Shown here: in pieces, positions 34,227 to 44,400 of the stretch
Numbering within the stretch: position 1 is the stretch's first letter
How the letters are laid out: each line of letters starts with the position of its first letter
Assembly: GCA_024291935.2 (NCBI GenBank)
Contig: CM044309.1
Span: forward strand, 35,860,001 to 35,924,000
Direction: 5' to 3'
Origin: Okapia johnstoni
Lineage: Eukaryota; Chordata; Mammalia; Artiodactyla; Giraffidae
Length of the DNA stretch: 64,000 nucleotides
Notes under the pieces: model-generated
Databases searched by the model: none
Told to the model about the DNA's origin: nothing
The model's input: only the letters and a program-made list of their open reading frames with translations
Made by a program: the position numbers and the translations under genes

Positions 34227-34403
34227 GTTTTAATTTTTTTTAATTTTTATTTTTTTACAGTAGTTCCTTTTTGGTTACCTGTTTTAAATATAGCAGTGTG
34301 TACATGTCAGTCCCAAACTTCCAATCTATCCCTTCCCGGTAATCATAAATTCATTCTCTAAGTCTGTGAGTCTATTTCTGTTTTGTAAATAAGTTCATTT
34401 GTA
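34227..34403 (-). mobile_element. L1 3' UTR fragment with TSD
   Basis: An antisense L1 3' region begins after a T-rich (tail) stretch and contains 'gcagtgtgtacatgtcagtc' and 'tctgttttgtaaataagttc'. A perfect 12-bp TSD, taagatgaacat, is at 34215-34226 and 34404-34415. It is strongly 5'-truncated (about 180 bp). Confidence 0.92.
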
Positions 34404-34640
34404 TAAGATGAACATCTAATTAGCAAGATGGGCTTGTCATTAAATAGACAAGTGAAAACCAATTAGATGTGATCCCTGACCACATGGAATTGCAAGTTTC
34501 ATGATAAATGCAATGAAATAAATGTGCTATAATATTAAATCTGATGGCTTTAAATTTAGAATTCAGATAGGTCACAGAGACAGTCCGTTTTTGGAATAAA
34601 TACTTAGGATGAGAAAAATGAATGGAGCACAGAGAGATCA

Positions 34641-35077
34641 GAGCTTCCACAGTGGCTCAGAGGTAAAGAGGTGAAGTGAAGGGAAGTCGCTCAGTCGTGT
34701 CCAACTCTTTGAGACCACATGGTCTGTAGCCTACCGGGCTCCTCTGTCCATGGGATTTTCCAGGCAAGAGTACTGGAGTGGGGTGCCATTTACTTCTCCA
34801 GAGTATCTTCCCGACCCAGGGATCGAACCCAGATCTCCTGCATTGTAGGCAGACGCTTTACCATCTGAGTGGGGAAGCCCAGAGTTAAAGAATCTACCTG
34901 CAATACAGGAGATACTAGAGACATGGGCTTGATCCCTAGGTCAGGAAGATTCCCTGAAGGAGAGCCTGCAACCCACTCCAGTATTCTTGCCTGGAGAATC
35001 CCATGGACAGAGGAGCCTGGCAGGCTACAGTCCATAAGGCTGCATAGAGTCCAACACGACTGAAGTGACTTAGCACC
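34641..35077 (+). mobile_element. Bov-tA SINE split by a second Bov-tA
   Basis: The tRNA head starts gagcttccacagtggctcag, is interrupted after 'aggtaaaga', resumes at 34881 ('agagttaaagaatctacctg') and runs to cgactgaagtgacttagcac. A perfect 13-bp TSD, cacagagagatca, at 34628-34640 and 35078-35090 bounds the outer element. Confidence 0.95.
34670..34879 (-). mobile_element. Bov-tA SINE nested inside another Bov-tA
   Basis: Antisense Bov-tA ('gaagtcgctcagtcgtgtcc' to 'gagtggggaagcc'). Its TSD is cagaggtaaaga at 34658-34669 and cagagttaaaga at 34880-34891 (one mismatch), which is sequence of the outer SINE, so it is the younger of the two. Confidence 0.94.
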
Positions 35078-35336
35078 CACAGAGAGATCAACATACTCTC
35101 TGAAAATCAACCTTAGGAGCTCTTTCTGGGTTGCCTGGCAACTGCCTCCCTTCCAATGGCCAAATTACACATCTGTCAGAAAGGTCCTATTTGTGGTCAT
35201 AGAAGAAATTATCACTCATAGAATATTATACAGTTTGATAATCTTCAAAACACAGGGTCAGAAGCAGGGGGACATGTCTGTCCAGTGATTCCTTCAGTCT
35301 TTTGGGCCCTAGAATTATCTTTTAAATGGAAATAGG

Positions 35337-35558
35337 GGCTTCCCTGGTGACTCAGCAGTAAATAATTTGCCTGTGTTGCAGGAGCTACTGGAGACACAGT
35401 TTGATCTCTGAGTTAGGAGGATCCCCTGGAAAAGGGCATGGCAATCACTCCAGTATTATTGCCTGGAGAATCCCATGGACAGAGGAGCCTGGTGGGCTAC
35501 ACAGTCCATGGAGTTGCAGAGAGTCAGATGCAACTGAAGTGATTTGACAGCAGCAGCA
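35337..35558 (+). mobile_element. Bov-tA SINE
   Basis: tRNA-derived head 'ggggcttccctggtgactca', then Bov-A body ('gcctggagaatcccatggac') and a terminal cagcagcagca. Moderately diverged. Confidence 0.93.
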
Positions 35559-35576
35559 TTAACCAGTGGTATAGTA

Positions 35577-35762
35577 CTTGCTTCCCTCATGGCTCAGATG
35601 GTAAAGAATCTGCCTGCAATGCAGGAGAGTTGAGTTTGTATCCCTGGGTTGGGAAGATCCCCCAGAGTAGGGATTGGCAACCGACTCCAGTATTCTTGCT
35701 TGGAGAATCCCCATGGACAGAGGAGCCTGGCAGGCTACAGTCCTTGGTGTCACAAAGTGTTG
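35577..35762 (+). mobile_element. Bov-tA SINE, 3'-shortened
   Basis: Head 'cttccctcatggctcagatg' and body to 'cttggtgtcacaaagtgttg'. The terminal 'gacacgactgagc' portion is missing. It follows the preceding Bov-tA in the same orientation, about 18 bp apart. Confidence 0.9.
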
Positions 35763-36038
35763 GTTTTCTCTATCTGTGTGTCTGTCTCACTTACATGCAT
35801 TTGACTGTTTTATTTTTTAGATTCTACATAAAAGTGAAGTCATATGATTGTCTTTCTCTGTTCAACTTTTTCCTAAGCATGATATTCTCTAGGTCAATGC
35901 ACATTCCTGAAAATGCCATGGCTGAGTAATATCCCATTCCTTATCCATTCACATCTTCCTTATCCATTCACCTGTTGATAGGCACTTGGGTTGCTTCTGT
36001 ATATTGGCTATTATAAATAGTGCTGCTATGAACATTGA

Positions 36039-36407
36039 TGCTTTCATATTGTGGTGCTGGAGAAGGCTCTTGAGAGTCCTTTGGATTGCAAGGGAATCAA
36101 ACCAGTCAATCTTAAAGGAAATCAACCTTGAATATTCATTGGAAGGACTGTTGTTGAAACTAAATCTCCATACTTGGCCACCTGATGTGAAGAACTGACC
36201 CACTAGAAAAGACTGATACTGGGGAAGATTGAAGACAAAAGGCGAGTGACGTGGCAGAGGATGAGATGGTTAGATAGCATCACTGAATCAATGGACATGA
36301 ATTTGAACAAACTCTGGTAGATAGTGGAGGACAGAAGAGCCTGACATGCTACAGTGCACAGAGTTGCAAAGAGTTGGACATGACTTAGTGACTGAACAAT
36401 GGCAACA
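36039..36407 (+). mobile_element. BovB 3' end nested in L1, with TSD
   Basis: Sense BovB from 'tgctttcatattgtggtgct' to 'tgacttagtgactgaacaat'. An 11-bp TSD, atgaacattga, lies at 36028-36038 and 36408-36418, which is L1 sequence. Diverged 3' tail. Confidence 0.94.
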
Positions 36408-36576
36408 ATGAACATTGAGCTGCATATAGCTTTTCAAATTAGTGTTTTAATTTTTTTTCTGGATATATACACAGGGGTGCAATTGCTGGATCATGTAGTA
36501 GTTCTATTTTTAGTTTTCTGAGAGATTTCCATATGTTTCCCATAGAGGTTGCACCAATTTATACTCCCACCAATTC

Positions 36577-36655
36577 CGTGGACAGAGGAGCCTGGTGGGC
36601 TACAGTCCATGGGGTCGCTTGCAAAGGGTCAGACATGATAGTGACTAACAGCAAT
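36577..36655 (+). mobile_element. Bov-A fragment nested in L1
   Basis: 'cgtggacagaggagcctggt' to 'atagtgactaacagc' is the 3' half of Bov-A inside antisense L1 (host words 'ctcccaccaat' left and 'ctcccttttctccaca' right). Confidence 0.85.
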
Positions 36656-36937
36656 ACTGTACAAGTACTCCCTTTTCTCCACATCCTCGATGACATTTAT
36701 CATTTGTAGACTTGGTTGTGAAGTGATATATCATTGTTTTTGATTTACATTTCCCTAAAAATTAGTGATGTTGAGGGTTACTTCCATGTGCCTGTTAGCC
36801 ATCAGTATGTTAATTTTGAAAAATGTCTGCACAGATCTTCTGCCCATTTAAAATTTTGTTTCTGTTTTTTGATATTTAGCTGTATGAGCTGTTTACATAT
36901 TTTGGATATTAACAACCCCACCCCTACCCTATGCTGT

Positions 36938-37131
36938 TCTGTGCTTAGTCTCTCAGTCGTGTCCAACTCTTTGTGACATTGTGGACTGTAGCCCACCAGG
37001 CTTCTCTGTCCACGGGGATTCTCCAGGCAAGAATATTGAAGTGGGTTGCTGTGCTTTCCTCCAGGGGATCGAACCCAGGACTCCACACTGTAGGTGAATT
37101 CTTTACTGTCTGAGCCACCAGGGAAGCCCAT
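36938..37131 (-). mobile_element. Bov-tA SINE nested in L1
   Basis: Antisense Bov-A body ('agtctctcagtcgtgtccaa' to 'tttcctccagggg') and tRNA-derived head ending ccaccagggaagccc. It splits the L1 phrase that ends 'tggatattaac' and resumes 'gaccttatcatttagaa'. Confidence 0.93.
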
Positions 37132-37620
37132 TTTCCCCCCATAGACCTTATCATTTAGAAATATTTTCTCTTATTCCATAAGTTGTCTTTTCATTTTGTC
37201 AATGATTTCCCTTGCTTTGCAAAAGATTTGAAGTTTAATTAGGTCCCATTTGTTTTTATTTTCTTTGTCTTAGGAGACAGATCAAAATATTGCTACATGT
37301 CAAGGAATGTTCTGCTTGTTTTCCTCTAGGAGTTTTGCAATCTCAGTCCTTACATGAAGGTCTTTAATACATTTTGAATTTGTTTATATTGTGTGAGAAA
37401 GTGTTCTACTCTCATCTTTTTTCACATGTAATAGCTGTCCAGTTTTCCCAGAACCCTTTATGGAAGAGACTGTCTTTTCTTTGCTGTATATTCTTGCCTC
37501 TGTTTTTGTAGATTAATTGATCATAGGTGTGTGTGTTTTCTGGCCCCTTTATTCTGTTGTGTTAATCTATATTTCTATTTTTATGTCAGAAAAATACTGT
37601 TTTGATTACTGTAGCTTTGT

Positions 37621-38068
37621 GTATTTTTTTTTTACTTTTGATTTTGTTTGGTTTTATTTTATTTTATGGAAGTAAAGTTGATTTACAATGTTCTGTTATT
37701 TTCAGGTGTATAGAAAATGATTCAGTTATACATACACACATATCTTTTTTCAAATTTTATCTCATAGATTATTACAAAATATTGAGTACAATTCCCTTTG
37801 CTACACAGTAGGTAACTGTTGGTTATCTGTATTATATGTAGTAATGTGTATATATTAATCCCAGGCTCCTAATTTATCACTCCCCTACTCTCCCTGTTTG
37901 GTAACCCATAAACTTGTTTCCTGTGTCTGTAGATCTATTTCTGTTTTGTATATAAGTTCATTTACCATTTGCAGCAAACATGAAAGGAACCTAAAAATTG
38001 TCATACTAAGTGAATTAAGCTATATCGGGAAAGACAAATATCATATGATACTATTTATATGTAAAATC
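37621..38068 (-). mobile_element. L1 3' end with inverted 5' segment, nested in L1
   Basis: It begins with a T-rich stretch (antisense A-tail) and an antisense L1 3' UTR ('ttgatttacaatgttctgtt' ... 'tataagttcattta'). From about 37966 to 38068 it switches to sense L1 ('aattgtcatactaagtgaat', 'gacaaatatcatatgatact'). A 9-bp TSD with one mismatch, tagctttgt at 37612-37620 and tagttttgt at 38069-38077, brackets it, and the host L1 sentence resumes after it. Twin-priming product. Confidence 0.9.
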
Positions 38069-39119
38069 TAGTTTTGTAGTTTAATATGGAGTTAGGGAGT
38101 ATGATACTTCCAATTTTTTTCTTTTTCTCAAGATTGTCTTGTCAGTTCAAAGACTTTTGTGGTTCCATACGAATTTTAGGATAGATTATTCTAGTTCTAT
38201 GAAAAACATCATGCGTATTTTGATAGGGATTGCATTGAATCTGCAGATTGCTTTGGATAGCATGACTATTTTAACAATATTAATATGTTCAATCCAAGAG
38301 CATAGGGTATCTTTTGATTTCTTGGCATCATTTTCAATTTCCTTCATTAGTAGTTCATAGTTTTCAGAGTATTTCCCCTCCTTGGTTAAATTTATTTCTT
38401 TGTATTTTATCCTTTTTGATTCAATTTTATTAAGTTTTTTTTCCCTTTCGCTTTCTGGCACTTCATTGTTAGTGTATAGAAAAATAACATGTTTCTGTGT
38501 AGTAATCATGCATTTTGTAATTTGCTGAATTCATTTGTTAGTTCTAATAATTTTTGGTGGAGACTAGAGTATTCTTCATGAAGAACCATGTTATTTGCAA
38601 ATACTGATAGTTTTATTTTTACCTTCCAATTTGGATGGCTTTTATTTTTTTTCTTATCTAATTGCTGTTGTTAGGACTTCTAATACCATATTAAATGTCC
38701 TTGATTTTCGGGCAAAAACTTTCAGCTTTTCATCATGAAGTATTATTTTAGCTGTGAAACTATCATAAATAGCCTTTATTATGTTGAGATATGTTCCTTC
38801 CATCCCATCTTTGATGAGAGTTTTGTCATGAATACATGTTGAATTCTGTCAAATGCTTTTTCTGAATCTATGGAAATAAACATATTATTTTTATTCTTCC
38901 TTTTGCTAATGCAAAATCACTGAATTTGCTTGATTTGTGACTACTGTATCATCCTTGAGTCCATGGAATAAACCCAATTTGCTTATGTTGTATGATGTTG
39001 GATTTTGTTTCCATTTTCAGGTGAGGTTTAAGCCATAATTTTATCAGCTATATTTTATAACCCTAGCTCTCTTATTCTGGGACACTGCAATGCAAATATT
39101 AGGATGCTTGATGCATTCC

Positions 39120-40640
39120 CAGTTTAAACTATCTTCATTTTTTTTAAAAGGATTGTTATTCTTTGTGCTTTTCTGATTAAGTGACTTCCATTATATTATC
39201 TTTCCGATCACTTATTGTTCTGTATCACCTAGTCTATTGTTAATTCCTTTTAGTGTATTTTTCCTTTCAATTATTATATTCTTCCGCTCTGTTTTTTTTC
39301 AATATCTTCTAGTCCTTTGTTGAAATTCTCATTCTATTTGTCCATTATTTTCTCCTGTTCAGTTAGCCTTTTTATTACTACTACTTTGAACTCTTTATCA
39401 AGTAAATTATTTACCTCTGTTTTATCAAGATTCTTTTCAGATTATTTCTTGGTTTCTGAAATATATTCCTCTGTCTTCTCCTTTTGTTTAACTTTGTCTG
39501 TCTCTAGAAAATTAAGTGAGACCTATCCTGCTCCTAAAGATGTGCCCTTGTGTGATAATGTCCATATTCATTCTGTGACTACCACAGAATGGATAGAAGA
39601 GTTGGATCTGAAGTGAGCATGGGCCACATCTTCCAGGGAGTGCTGACGGCCACCACCTTGATTCAGAAGTAGGACTGATATTGGAGGGGCTAGAGCTAAA
39701 TTCATGTGCAAGCCTGGGCTCCGCCTATGTTCAGTGATCATTACTGCCTTATGGTAATGAACCCTGATGGAGCTGCGTCTCTCCCAAGTGTCTTGGTAGT
39801 CTCCACTTTGGTTGGGGTCATAGCCAGCATGTGAGGCCTTGGGCCTACAGTTCTGTGCTGGCTGCACTTTTTCCTGATGTGAGCTCCTTGGTAAACGCTG
39901 AGTAGGCACTGGAGGAGTTGATACCACACAACTGAGCTATTTTTGTTTCCATATGCAATGGCAGTACCTTCCCCGAAACCAGTTTCACTTCTCCTAAATG
40001 TGAGTAGGGGCATGCTTGCTGTCAGTGGCTGCCTCTGTCCTGGTAGAGGCAGGGTTGGGGCTCAATAATATCTAAGTGGCAACAGCAGCCCCCACCTTAG
40101 TGAGGAGCAGCAAGAGGGGCTGGAGAAGGAGGTTGGGAGACAAAGTGGAGTGGGTGAGCAAGCCAATCAGAGCACCAGGCAGTTTTCATCCTGCTGCCTC
40201 TGTGCTGTGATCAAGAAAAGCAAGACTATATGCATACTCTTCAAGAGCAGAATCTTGGTTTCATATAACCCTTTGGTAAACTCCACTGAGTTTCAAACCA
40301 GCTAAGAGGGCTTATCTCCCTGGTGTCAGATTCCAAGGGCTGAGGTGCCTAATATATAGCTAAAACCCTATGCTCCCTAGGGAAGACCCTAGAGCCCATC
40401 ATATGCTCCTCCTCTTCTGGATACCCGATAAAGGGTGTGGGTTCCTACCAGATAACTTTTTCTCCCTTCCTACCAAATTCTGTGTGCATCTTTCTTTACA
40501 GTCTTGGTTATAGAATTATTCTGCCAGACTTAAGATTGTTTTCAGCAAGAATTGCTCCGTGTGTAGTTGCTTTTTTGATGTGTTTGTTAAGAGAGGTGAG
40601 CTTAGCATTCTCTTGCAACATCATCTTGATATCCACTTTC
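39120..40640 (-). mobile_element. Old L1 ORF1 N-terminal region and 5' UTR
   Basis: On the minus strand this begins with sequence like the 5' UTR of old mammalian L1 (high-coordinate end 'gagaggtgagcttagcattc', 'agttgctttttt', 'gattgttttcagcaagaatt'). It then runs through a GC-richer UTR body (about 39600-40400) into ORF1 N-terminal coding remnants ('cacctagtctattgttaatt' read antisense). The ORF1 C-terminal and ORF2 endonuclease portions expected before 39015 are missing, so there is an internal deletion. Plus- and minus-strand frames here (up to 119 codons) are not genes. Confidence 0.65.
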
Positions 40641-42505
40641 TAACATCTTTAGCTGAGCAGTGCAATATTCTCACAAATTATTTTGCACACCCAAATTCTT
40701 TTTTTTATTTAATGCAAATGAGCTTTCATGCTAGAATGAGAGGCAGATACCACTCTCTTTATCTTCTCTTTTCACATTCTCACAAAAAAAGTAAATCAAT
40801 ATAAAGTTTACATTTATCTATCCTACAAATATTTGAATATTTCCATCAGATAGGAAATGTGCTAAATTATCTTGTAAAAACAGTAGAAATTTATGATAAC
40901 AATTTTAAAATATCCATTAGAGAAAATTCTTAAGGCATCCAAGGTGATAAAAGCAGATATGATACTGGCTATTTAGTAGAGAACTCAGGTATTGACTATG
41001 ACAAATATTTTCAAATACATTAGGCCTTTGTCCTGTCAAGTGTGGCAACAATTCTAAGTAATCTAGGCAAGAACGATCAGTTCTCAAATTTTCTTTAACT
41101 ATATTATCAGTATCAGAAATCACAAAATTATACTGTGTTCTCCATTGTATAATATTAAAAAAAATAATAATAAATGTGCAGTGGACTATGATTTACTCCC
41201 ATAGACACAAAAATACATAATTACTGACCATGAAAAAAATGTTGAAAGATGACATCACCACGGTACAAGTCCAGAGACAGACTTTTCATTAACATTACTT
41301 TAGTTACTTTCTAAACCTGTGATTTAATTACAGACCCCTCAGAGTATGTGTATGGAAGAAATTGTAGGATAAAGATGCATGCCTTGGAATTCTTTTAATT
41401 ATACATTCTGTGCAGAAATAACTGTATGAATGAAATGCTGCTTCCATATCCTTCTCTGCAATGCTTTGATGGAAAGATTTCCATATCTAAAGTATAAGAC
41501 ATTATGCCCAATACAACCTAAAGAAAGCTATTGTCACAAAACATTACATGCAATCTCATCCTGACACATTTAACTCCTCAGGGAAAAACAAATGTCATAG
41601 AAATCTCACCAGTCTCACAACAGTAACAATCCAATATGGCTACCTCTCTCTTAGCTTCAAATTACGTTTTCTATTTGGCTAACACAAAGACTTTTTCCAA
41701 TGCCTGCATTTAATAATGTGCCTACTATACACAAATTAAAATATTTAATCTTACAACAAAAATGAAAAATTGGGAGAACAGATGAAAACTGCATATAGTG
41801 ATGTTTGTTTCTCTGGCATTAATAGATGGTACGTAATTAAGCTAACTCTAGCTTAAGTACTATTATTACTATGTTTTGGTAACTCTGGACTTTTAATTAC
41901 TTGACATGATGTGTGTCAACATACTAGTCACATGTCTCTAGTTTCAGTTGTATTGTCTTTTGTTATACTTACATTGCTGTCTTTTCTGTTAATATTTTAA
42001 TTTAATGGCAACCATGGAGAGCTTTTAACCTTTATGTCTCTGAATATAAATCTTAATGAAAATGTCCCCAGTAGTTTTGATTCTGTTTTCTGTTGTTTGG
42101 AACTGGCTGAAAGCTATGAATATTTAGTACAATTGACTCTTTCAAAAGAAATCCAGCAGAGACAGAATTAATATGTGAGAAAAGTTAATTGAAGTGGTTC
42201 TGCCTTAGGGATTTTCATGAGATTTCAAGATGTTGGCTAGAGTCACAGTTATTTGAAAGTTTGACTGTGGTTAGAAGATTTACTTTCAAGGTAATTCACT
42301 CACATAGCAAGTTGGTACTGGGTCAGCAGAAGAACTCAGTTTTTCCAAGTAGGACGCTCTGAGGCAGAAGGTAGACAGTATGCCTCAGGGGAAAGCAATT
42401 CGAAATTTATTTTCTGTTAATAGAAACTTGAAAATATCAATAGCAGGACAATTGAGATAGGAGGCTTGACCTTGCTAGAATAGAAGACAAGAGACCACAT
42501 ATTTC
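40641..42505. other. AT-rich single-copy-like stretch
   Basis: Nearly 1.9 kb without a recognised interspersed repeat or exon. Confidence 0.5.
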
Positions 42506-42512
42506 TCATTTT

Positions 42513-43098
42513 TGAAGTCAAGAGACCTCCCCAACTACACATGCTCAGAAAAGCTCGTTGGTGATCAAATGGTAGTGATGCTATCTGATGCTATTACCCA
42601 TATGCCTCTTAGGTGGAATCCATCTTGGCTAAGAGATGCATGGGCACACAGGAGAGGAGACTGCAATATACCAAATATGGCCTCTGAATCAGGCAAATCA
42701 AAATGATTGGACAAAGGAAACCTGGAAGAATGCCCCATAAAAGTAATTCAAACTATATTTGCAACTCTGCAGCTCTCCCTCTGAGGTTGCCTGTGTGTCT
42801 CTCTCCATGGACTGTACTTTTTTTCTCTCCTAATAAATACTTTATTGTTTCACTACTTTCTGCTTTTGTGGGAATTCTTTTTCAGCAAAGACAAAGGACC
42901 AGGGTCTTTTCACTGATCACTGGTCTAGTGGCTAGGATTCGGTGTTCTCATCACCACAACCTGACCTCAATCTCTGTTAGGGGAACCAAAGCCTTGCTTC
43001 AAGCTGCTGCAGGCCAAAGCCATCCAAGATCGACTCCAGGGGACTTTTTGAAGTCTGACATCTGACTGCTTCCAAAGAGCAATGTGTAAGTAGCAACA
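42513..43098 (+). mobile_element. Solitary endogenous retrovirus LTR
   Basis: The 586-bp segment starts TG and ends CA and is bracketed by tcatttt at 42506-42512 and 43099-43105. Promoter-like elements appear in the right order: an inverted CCAAT box (attgg, 42706-42710), a TATA-like cataaaag (42736-42743), then AATAAA (42832-42837) followed by a T/G-rich stretch. No gag, pol or env sequence adjoins, so it is a solo LTR left by recombination. The 7-bp repeat is longer than the usual 4-6, so part may be chance. The family assignment (ERV1-like, ruminant) is inference. Confidence 0.8.
42914..42985 (+). other. tRNA-Glu(CTC)-like 72-nt module inside the LTR
   Basis: The D-arm and anticodon arm 'tggtctagtggctaggattc' then ggtgttctcatcaccacaac match tRNA-Glu with anticodon ctc at 42947-42949. 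The T-arm (ctcaatctctg) is degraded, and the 5' acceptor side (tgatcac) no longer pairs with gggga. Total length is exactly 72 nt and cca follows at 42986-42988. Position in the LTR is downstream of AATAAA, in the U5-like part. Not a functional tRNA gene. Confidence 0.7.
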
Positions 43099-43105
43099 TC
43101 ATTTT

Positions 43106-44104
43106 AAGACACCCTCAAAAGTCACACACCACCACTTCAGTAGGTCCTTTTCGTCATACACATCAGTCCATTTCCCTGTGGGAGCTACCACCAAGTGTAT
43201 GAACACCAGAAGGCAGAAATTATTAAGGCCCATCATGGAGTCTTGTTACCAGAGAATATGTGATAGGAAAGAAGGTATTTAATATGCACTTGAGATAGTA
43301 CAAGAAATGAAAGGCACTGCTACTTCAATCTAAGAAGGAGAAAAGTCACTTGTTTTTCACTTTCTGTATTTTATTGATTAATAATGGTGATGGACTATTT
43401 GATGTATTAACTTTACTCATATCAAATTGTCTGGCACTTTCAGTATTCTTTCATAAAATTTAATTATTCAAGCTCACGTATTATTTATTTCATTCTTCTT
43501 ACAGCCTTACTACTTTTTTTTTTAATTTATAATCACAAATGTTCAGTTGAATAGGTTTGAACTGATGCTAAACCAAAGGGAAGAAAGTAAGGTACCTTGC
43601 TACAAATTCATTACAAAGATATCATTAAAGTGTTATTTTGCAGTGCAATTCAATGCTGTTTTGCTAAGAAACATTAAAAATATTTAAAAAAATAAATATA
43701 GTGATTGTAAAATTCACATAACTTTCTGACCTTTTGTTGTGATGCTGTTAAAGTAAAATTATATTACTGAATGATACAATATGGCAGAGACCATGAAAGC
43801 AATAGTTGGCAGTAAGAGAGTATAAAATGTTTAAAAAAATGTTTTTTTCTAAAAAAGGTAAGAAGAACTAAAAGGAAGAAAAGTTCGAGTACATAGAACA
43901 AGAATTACAAACTCAAGTATGTAAAGAAAACAGGTGGGTAACATAAATGGGTAAAGCAAGGCTAATTGGACACTGTAGAAAACTGAGAAGATGTCACACG
44001 TAAAGAAGGTGTGAATATGAAGTCCATGCCAATCTTTGGAATTACTAATCGGATACCAGCTAAAAAACAACAAAAAAATTGAAATATGAACTTTTAGAAC
44101 TCTC
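43106..44104. other. Unassigned AT-rich stretch
   Basis: No recognised repeat or exon. Confidence 0.5.
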
Positions 44105-44202
44105 TTTATGTAGCGGTTTTATTGATACATAATTAACATATCATAAAATGCATTATTTTAAATTTCAAATGCACTGTTTGGCAGTATATTTGGTTGTATT
44201 GT

Positions 44203-44262
44203 AGCCTGGTGGGCTACAGTCCATGGAGTTGCAAAAAGTCAAACGTGATTGAGCAACCAACA
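44203..44262 (+). mobile_element. Short Bov-A fragment
   Basis: 'gcctggtgggctacagtcca' to 'gtgattgagcaacc' is a 3' Bov-A fragment within the antisense L1M. Confidence 0.85.
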
Positions 44263-44400
44263 TTTTGTTGTACAACCATCACCACTATCACATTTTAGAA
44301 CATTTTCATCACACCAAAATGAAGCTGTGTACCCATTAGAATCAGTCCCCACATCTCTCTCCACCCAGTTCACAGCAACGGCAACCAAAAACCACTAGAC

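Larger units (their letters stand above)
35812..39015 (-). mobile_element. Old L1, ORF2 and 3' region, minus strand, much interrupted
   Basis: Antisense L1 landmarks appear in order from 3' UTR to RT: 'catttgactgttttattttt', 'tagtgctgctatgaacattg', 'tgcaattgctggatcatgta', 'ttgtcttttcattttgtcaa', 'gattactgtagctttgtgta', 'tagggattgcattgaatctg' and 'tgttggattttgtttcc'. Insertions within it are BovB (36039), Bov-A (36577), Bov-tA (36938) and a 5'-inverted L1 (37621). The coding frames are badly decayed, indicating an old copy. It continues 5' at 39120-40640. Confidence 0.9.

Noticed and set aside
39568..39927. 119-codon minus-strand frame
   Set aside because: Lies in the 5' UTR of an old L1; no recognised protein family.
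42914..42985. Functional tRNA-Glu gene
   Set aside because: Acceptor stem does not pair, T-arm is degraded, and CCA is genomically encoded, unlike nuclear tRNA genes.
42703..43065. 120-codon plus-strand frame
   Set aside because: Entirely within the solo LTR and its tRNA-like module; LTRs are non-coding.
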